Part shown: in pieces, positions 59,824-64,000 of the stretch
Layout of the letters: every line of letters begins with the position of its first letter
How positions within the stretch are numbered: the stretch's first letter is position 1
Source of the DNA: Holtiella tumoricola
Lineage (GTDB): Bacteria; Bacillota; Clostridia; Lachnospirales; Cellulosilyticaceae
Assembly (NCBI RefSeq): GCF_027857615.1
Contig: NZ_JAQIFT010000008.1
Location: 1-64,000 of the forward strand
Direction of reading: 5' to 3'
DNA: 64,000 bases
Made by a program: the position numbers and the translations under genes
The notes under the pieces: generated by a model
Databases searched by the model: none
Seen by the model: the letters and a program-made list of their open reading frames with translations, nothing else
Told to the model about the DNA's origin: nothing

Positions 59824-61719
59824 CTAATTACTTATTTTACTTTCTTTGCGAATTTTCTTAAGCGCTTTTTTTGAACCTCTTGCAATATCATGCTCTAGCT
59901 TTCTTTCTTTGAAACTTGTAAAAAGGCTGTCTAGATCATAATCTGCAGGATATAAATCTCTTGCACGGAGTTTTAATTTCACTCTTCTCTCATCTGCTTC
60001 TACTAATTCACCTTTATAAAATACAATTAGAGATTCTAATTGAGTCTTTGGCTTATAAACGATTGCTTCTTCACCATACTCTAACAATATAACTTTATCG
60101 CCCTTTTCTAATATTTCTCTTTGTACTTCTTGTTCTTTGGTATTCTCTATGTGTAGTCTTTTTCTCTTAGGCTCAACTGTCTCGTAGTTATAGCATTTTT
60201 CTTTCATATAACGTGCTGCATTCTTTAGAATATCTGCTCCAATGCCCATCTTCTTTGCGATCCATAATGCATTACTTTCTCCTGCTTGACCTATGAGAAG
60301 TTTATAAAGGGGTTCTAAAGTTTCTCTATTAAATTGCATCGCTGCATTTTCAAAGTCAGGATGTCCTGCTGAGAAATCTTTGATTTCATTGTAGTGGGTT
60401 GTTGCAACCGTAATAGCACCTTTTTGATAGAGTGCTTCTAATATAGCAATAGCTAGCGCTGCACCCTCCCCAGGCTCTGTCCCACTTCCTATTTCATCAA
60501 ATAGAAGTAGAGTAGATTTATTTGTGTTATTTACGATTGAGGCTAGGTTTTTGACATGAGATGAAAAAGTACTTAAAGCATTCTCAAGGCTTTGACCATC
60601 ACCAATATCTACATATACTTTATCAAACACAGACATCTTTGTGCCTTCACCTACTGGTATATGAAAACCGGATTGCATAGCAAGTGTTAATAAGCCTACT
60701 GTCTTTAAAACAATTGTTTTCCCACCTGCATTTGGACCTGTTATGATTAAGCTACGATAATCTGTCCCTATCTTAAAGTCTAGTGGTACCACTTTACCTT
60801 TTAGAAGAGGGTGGCGGCCTTGCTTAATCTCAACCATGCCATAATCATTAATTTGTGGGCTTCTTCCATCTAAACTTTTGCTATATTTTGCTTTAGCAAA
60901 AATCATATCATATTGTCCCATAACTTCCATATTACGTTTGATACTGTCACACTTTTCATATACAAGACCTGTTAGGTAAGATAATACTTTATACTCTTCC
61001 ATAGATTCTTCTACTTGTAGATTCAGTAACTCAGCTGTATATTTATTTACACTATTAATTTCCATGAATGCTGTTTTATCTGTACTTTCAACCACAGTTC
61101 CTTCAACTTTATTCTTATAAGCAAGTTTAATAGGTACAGTTAACTTTTCTTGCCTTTTACTAATAAAGAACTCTTGAATATAAGATTTATTATGAGGATT
61201 TTTTAAGAACTGGTTCAATCTTTCTTCTATTTTATCTTCTGCTATTGCCATATGTCTTCGAATCTTCTTTAACGTATTACTGGCTTCATCGCAAACTTTA
61301 TTGTTACGTACTGCATATTCTATTTCTTCTTCAATAGTCGGAAAAGGTTGAATACATAGGCTATAGCCTTGTAGCATGGGTACTTCGATGCTCCTATCCT
61401 TCATATAAGTTTGGATCTTCTGACATCCTCTTAAGAAGGCTGCAATTTGCGTAATTTGTTCCTCGTTTAGGATGATATCCTTTTCTACCTTCTCTATAAG
61501 CTCAGCAATATTTGAAATCCCTTGTAATGGTACACTCCCTGTACAATCAAGTAGGCGCCTTGCCTCAGTTGTCTCTTCTAATCTATTTAATACCACCTTT
61601 TTATTGCCACTTGGCATTAAATCTCTTATAAGCTTTTTCCCTAAACTACTTACACAGTAAGATTCTACGATTTCTTTCATCTCGTTATATTGTAATTTTT
61701 CAAATACTTCATTATTCAT
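59824..61719 (-). CDS. MutS2-family ATPase lacking the Smr domain
   Basis: A 631-residue MutS2-type protein. A helical core and clamp (~1-290) begin with FEKLQYNEMKEIVESYCVSSLGKKLI. The ABC-type ATPase (~300-520) has HPLL, Walker A TGPNAGGKTIVLKTVG (~325), SLENALSTFSSHVKNL, Walker B TLLLFDEIGSGTEPGEGAALA and VATTHYNEIK. A short C-terminal tail follows that lacks the coiled coil and Smr nuclease domain of canonical ~785-residue MutS2. Canonical MutS2 suppresses recombination, and in Bacillus it acts on collided ribosomes. Without Smr it would split or clamp but not cut. Ribosome site AAAGGAG 11 bases before ATG. Control may be through the leader at 61931-62260. Confidence 0.9.
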   Translation of the reverse strand: MNNEVFEKLQYNEMKEIVESYCVSSLGKKLIRDLMPSGNKKVVLNRLEETTEARRLLDCTGSVPLQGISNIAELIEKVEKDIILNEEQITQIAAFLRGCQKIQTYMKDRSIEVPMLQGYSLCIQPFPTIEEEIEYAVRNNKVCDEASNTLKKIRRHMAIAEDKIEERLNQFLKNPHNKSYIQEFFISKRQEKLTVPIKLAYKNKVEGTVVESTDKTAFMEINSVNKYTAELLNLQVEESMEEYKVLSYLTGLVYEKCDSIKRNMEVMGQYDMIFAKAKYSKSLDGRSPQINDYGMVEIKQGRHPLLKGKVVPLDFKIGTDYRSLIITGPNAGGKTIVLKTVGLLTLAMQSGFHIPVGEGTKMSVFDKVYVDIGDGQSLENALSTFSSHVKNLASIVNNTNKSTLLLFDEIGSGTEPGEGAALAIAILEALYQKGAITVATTHYNEIKDFSAGHPDFENAAMQFNRETLEPLYKLLIGQAGESNALWIAKKMGIGADILKNAARYMKEKCYNYETVEPKRKRLHIENTKEQEVQREILEKGDKVILLEYGEEAIVYKPKTQLESLIVFYKGELVEADERRVKLKLRARDLYPADYDLDSLFTSFKERKLEHDIARGSKKALKKIRKESKISN

Positions 61720-61930
61720 TATTTATAGGTCTCCTTTAATTTCAATCACTACTTGGACCTTTGCTTACACATCTACAAATAAATACAAGATAGCACACAT
61801 GCTATTTTAAAATTAGATTTTAATATTCTCATCTTGTATAACTCTATCCTAAATTATGTCTTTTACCACATCTAGAACTATCATCTTTTTATTTCTTAAT
61901 ATGCTATTAAATCTTATCTTTCCTAAAATA

Positions 61931-61963
61931 TAAAAAAGGCAACGTACAAAAATACGCTGCCTT
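61931..61963 (-). terminator. Terminator within the MutS2-like leader
   Basis: AAGGCA-GCGTA pairs with TACGT-TGCCTT (one internal mismatch), followed by TTTTTTAT on the minus strand. It lies about 210 bases before the start codon and about 260 bases after the promoter at 62232-62260, so it could terminate early. Confidence 0.75.
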
Positions 61964-62169
61964 CACTTATACCATTTCTATTATACATTATAAATAGCCT
62001 CATTCTACCATGCTTAAAGCATCTTCAATAAGTAGGCATAACTATAATGTTGACCGAATAGACATGTTTAGTTGTGCGTTTTGTATCTTCATAGATTTGC
62101 AAACAAAGGTATCACAAACAAAGGGTATAATTACCCCTAGTTTTAATAACTTTTGTTTACCATATTTAA

Positions 62170-62199
62170 TTAATCTATTTTAGATACCTCCACACTCAC
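62170..62199 (-). CDS. Possible 9-residue leader peptide
   Basis: GTG start with GGAG eight bases upstream, encoding MSVEVSKID then TAA. An in-frame ATG at 62205 lies only two bases after GGAG. It is the only short ORF with a ribosome site in the leader RNA, and would serve to sense ribosome movement rather than act as a protein. Confidence 0.35.
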   Translation of the reverse strand: MSVEVSKID

Positions 62200-62231
62200 A
62201 AACATGTCTCCTTTACTATTATGATGATAAC

Positions 62232-62260
62232 ATTATATGCAATAATGCTGTTGCTGTCAA
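62232..62260 (-). promoter_or_regulatory. Consensus promoter of the leader RNA
   Basis: Perfect -35 TTGACA (62255-62260), 17-base spacer, perfect -10 TATAAT (62232-62237) on the minus strand. The closest protein gene downstream is the MutS2-like gene. Confidence 0.8.
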
Positions 62261-62354
62261 AGTAAATTTATTCTATATCTTAAATTTATCTACTTTATCT
62301 TATGAACCATAGATTTCTATCTCACAATATATTTATAAAACCGCTTTTAAGCAT

Positions 62355-62426
62355 CGAACATTTTAATCATTTTTATAAACAATGTTCGAATCAATTGTTG
62401 ACTCTTTATATTCTTCCTTATATAAT
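62355..62426 (+). promoter_or_regulatory. Promoter and inverted repeat before the secreted nucleosidase
   Basis: Plus-strand -35 TTGACT (62398-62403), 17-base spacer, -10 TATAAT (62421-62426). Upstream is an 8-bp perfect inverted repeat CGAACATT-N18-AATGTTCG (62355-62388), a possible regulator site or RNA-like hairpin in DNA. Confidence 0.7.
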
Positions 62427-62469
62427 GAGTTCATAAATAGACTAACGTTCAACTTGAGGAGATACTAAC

Positions 62470-63384
62470 ATGAATAAACTTTTTAAAAAAGCTCTTACAC
62501 TTTTTGCAGTAGCATCTATCGGTGCTGTAATGATGGGTGCAGCACCTGCAAATACAGTTAATAACGAAATGATTCCAGCGATCAAGCTTGTTGAGGCAAC
62601 TCAAAGACCACTTCTTATCCAAGGTGCAATGGATGTTGAAACTGAAATTATGATGGCAGCACTTGAAAATCCTGAAGATATTACTTTAGGTGTTTGGAAA
62701 TATACAACAGGTACATTAAATGGTTATCCTGTTGTAATCTCTAGAACACGTATTGGTATGGTCAATGCAGCAGCCTCTACTACACTTGCTATTGAACATT
62801 TCAATCCTGTAGCAATTATTAACCAAGGTACAGCAGGGGGACATGATCCTGAACTTCACAAATATGATATTGTACTTGGTAAAGAAGTAGTAAACATGGG
62901 TGCATTCAAAACAGACTTTACAGAAAAAAGTGAAGGTATTCATCCAACAACATGGAAACCTATGACTCTTGAAATCGTAGATAACCAAACTGGTGAATGG
63001 ACTGAAGTAGGTAGTTTCCCTGCTGATGAAGCACTTCTTGCTGCAGCAAATAGTGTAAAGGATACGCATACAAAAGGTAAAGTTGTTGAAGGTACTGTAG
63101 GCTCTGCCGATGAATGGAATAAAGAAATTGATCGTATTTTATGGCTTAACGAAACCCTTGGTACATCTGCAGAGGAAATGGAAACTGCTGCTGCTGCTCA
63201 AATTGCAGCAACTTATGATATTCCATTCTTAAGTATTCGTATCTTATCAAATAATGAAGTACATAAAGAAGCCTATGACCGTACAACAGGTGAAGATTCT
63301 CAAGCTTTCACTTTACAAGTTGCAAAAGCATATATCGATAACTACTTATTAGTAGAAACTGAAGAAGTCACTACAACAAAATAA
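62470..63384 (+). CDS. Secreted MTA/SAH-nucleosidase-like protein
   Basis: A 304-residue protein with a signal peptide (~1-26; KKALTLFAVASIGAVMMGAAPA) and a PNP/UDP nucleosidase fold. Aligned by eye to E. coli MTAN: GAMDVETEI places E57 at Glu12, SAEEMETAAAA gives the sugar-binding M237 and E238, but catalytic Asp197 is replaced by N261 in RILSNNE, at the same 24-residue distance from the Met. Asn at this place is usual in enzymes acting on 6-oxopurines. It would act outside the membrane, unlike cytoplasmic MTAN. Ribosome site GAGGAG, 8 bases before the ATG. Substrate uncertain. Confidence 0.85.
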   Translation: MNKLFKKALTLFAVASIGAVMMGAAPANTVNNEMIPAIKLVEATQRPLLIQGAMDVETEIMMAALENPEDITLGVWKYTTGTLNGYPVVISRTRIGMVNAAASTTLAIEHFNPVAIINQGTAGGHDPELHKYDIVLGKEVVNMGAFKTDFTEKSEGIHPTTWKPMTLEIVDNQTGEWTEVGSFPADEALLAAANSVKDTHTKGKVVEGTVGSADEWNKEIDRILWLNETLGTSAEEMETAAAAQIAATYDIPFLSIRILSNNEVHKEAYDRTTGEDSQAFTLQVAKAYIDNYLLVETEEVTTTK

Positions 63385-63387
63385 TTT

Positions 63388-63440
63388 ATTATCCCCCATG
63401 CCTAAAAAATATTTCTGGGCATGGGGGATAATCTTTTTTA
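63388..63440 (+). terminator. Terminator of the nucleosidase-like gene
   Basis: ATTATCCCCCATGCC / GGCATGGGGGATAAT, perfect 15-bp stem, then CTTTTTT. Confidence 0.95.
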
Positions 63441-63499
63441 TAAATGATCTTTCCTGTTATTTATTTTGATAATCAAATATTTCCTTCATCAAACTTTCA

Positions 63500-63508
63500 T
63501 GCTATAAT
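63500..63508 (+). promoter_or_regulatory. Extended -10 promoter of the hydrolase gene
   Basis: TGCTATAAT, extended -10, 33 bases before the ATG at 63542; the -35 is weak. Confidence 0.5.
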
Positions 63509-63541
63509 ATGAAACACTAAAGGACATCAAGGAGCGTGACA

Positions 63542-64000
63542 ATGAAAAAATTCAAAAAAATTATAATTGGTATTATTGTCTTCATTCTACTTATAGGGAC
63601 GATTGCCGTAGGATTTGGCGCAAACTACTTATATGATTTAGCATTAAACCCCTATACATCAAAAGACTTAATATTCGGTTCTGACGACGAGGATTCTGAT
63701 GATGCAGTCAATCAAAATGAAACAAGTGGTGTGAGTACTATAGATGATCAAACATGGTTATTAGAACACAGTGGCTATGAGGACTTATTTATGACCTCTA
63801 GAGATGGTTTAAAACTCCATAATTATGTTCTTACTCAGCCAAACTCTAATAAATGGATGATTACTGTGCATGGCTATACTTCTGAAGGTGTATTAATGGC
63901 TCCTTATGCTAGAAAATTTTATGATATGGGCTACAATGTAATCATTCCAGATCTTAGAAGTCATGGTCAAAGTGAAGGTGACTATATCGGAATGGGATGG
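63542..64000 (+). CDS. Membrane-anchored alpha/beta hydrolase (partial)
   Basis: The first 153 codons of a gene cut by the window end. An N-terminal basic region and one membrane helix (KKIIIGIIVFILLIGTIAV, ~6-24) are followed by an Asp-rich stretch (SDDEDSDDA) and the start of an alpha/beta-hydrolase domain. That domain shows TSRDGLKLHNYV, oxyanion-region TVHGYTSEG and IPDLRSHGQSEGDY. Probably an extracytoplasmic esterase or peptidase of the BAAT/abhydrolase type. The nucleophile serine lies past the window. Ribosome site AAGGAG seven bases before ATG. Confidence 0.85.
   Translation, partial: MKKFKKIIIGIIVFILLIGTIAVGFGANYLYDLALNPYTSKDLIFGSDDEDSDDAVNQNETSGVSTIDDQTWLLEHSGYEDLFMTSRDGLKLHNYVLTQPNSNKWMITVHGYTSEGVLMAPYARKFYDMGYNVIIPDLRSHGQSEGDYIGMGW

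Larger units (their letters stand above)
61931..62225 (-). ncRNA. Candidate leader/attenuator or stand-alone RNA
   Basis: A ~295-nt transcript is bounded by an excellent promoter and an intrinsic terminator. From 5' to 3' it holds a short ORF (62170-62199), a hairpin GGGTA-ATTA-TACCC nested in AACAAAAG/CTTTGTTT, and the palindrome ATGCTTTAAGCAT. A segment UGCCU-ACUU can pair with AAGU-GA-AGGCA, sequestering the terminator 5' arm. An alternative CUAC/GUAG helix would free it. This fits an attenuator. No match to T-box, purine, SAM, 6S or tmRNA motifs was seen. The stretch 61720-61930 adds only a small ATAGCA/TGCTAT hairpin. Confidence 0.45.

Noticed and set aside
61931..62225. Known riboswitch, T-box, 6S RNA or tmRNA
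   Set aside because: I looked for the core motifs of each (for example the T-box GGTGG, purine-switch core, tmRNA ends) and found none.
62355..62388. LexA (SOS) box
   Set aside because: CGAAC and GTTCG halves are present but too far apart (18-base gap between 8-base arms) for the CGAAC-N4-GTTCG consensus.

Overview
The window is AT-rich DNA from an anaerobic member of the Firmicutes. Clostridia are most likely, and the gene content resembles a Lachnospiraceae glycan degrader such as Cellulosilyticum; I infer this from protein style and gene content, not from a marker gene. Support comes from AGGAGG ribosome sites, a pyruvate formate-lyase, a PTS beta-glucoside operon with LicT-type antitermination, and many cytoplasmic glycosidases. 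I saw no rRNA, tRNA, insertion sequence, prophage or CRISPR array.

Layout. (1) 1-14094, minus strand: an eight-gene operon for a uronic-acid glycan such as heparan sulfate or a related polymer. Its order of transcription is GH88 unsaturated glucuronyl hydrolase, exporter-fold ABC subunit, DUF1854 protein, second ABC subunit, heparinase II/III-type lyase, GH89 alpha-N-acetylglucosaminidase, a large unrecognised protein, sulfatase. (2) 14328-20368, plus strand and divergent: GH35 beta-galactosidase, GH95 alpha-L-fucosidase and GH110 alpha-1,3-galactosidase, a set suited to blood-group or mucin glycans. None of the enzymes in (1) and (2) has a signal peptide, so sugars would be degraded in the cytoplasm. 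(3) 20487-21432: BioY biotin transporter and a DUF1284 protein. (4) 21738-26082: bgl operon (LicT/BglG antiterminator, EIIBCA permease, GH1 phospho-beta-glucosidase) with two RAT/terminator elements. (5) 26451-28317: a DegS/DegU-type two-component pair facing a secreted double-GH18 chitinase (28371-32897). (6) pflB, a 1304-residue GH2 enzyme and an M24 aminopeptidase (33183-41581). (7) 41810-45211: a CydDC-like ABC pair whose promoter carries two Fur-box-like sites. (8) 45544-46192: a 22-bp tandem repeat array with its own promoter and terminator. (9) 46308-49023: a CD3324-type regulator with a leader ORF, a FusB-like EF-G-binding protein, an acetyltransferase and a nucleotidyltransferase. (10) 49245-59638: a maltodextrin operon (LacI regulator, MalQ, phosphorylase, binding protein, two permeases) preceded by a molybdopterin oxidoreductase. 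(11) 59824-62260: a MutS2-family ATPase lacking the Smr domain, behind a leader with promoter, short ORF and terminator. (12) 62470-64000: a secreted nucleosidase-like protein and the start of an anchored alpha/beta hydrolase.

How it fits together. Most of the window serves carbohydrate foraging: host-type glycans, chitin, beta-glucosides, beta-galactosides and maltodextrin each have a cassette with its own control. The points most worth testing are the exporter-fold ABC/DUF1854 system inside a purely cytoplasmic glycan operon, the unrecognised 758-residue protein, the probably transcribed 22-bp repeat array, the Fur-box ABC pair, and the leader upstream of the MutS2-like gene. All readings were made by eye from sequence; family calls rest on remembered motifs, not searches.
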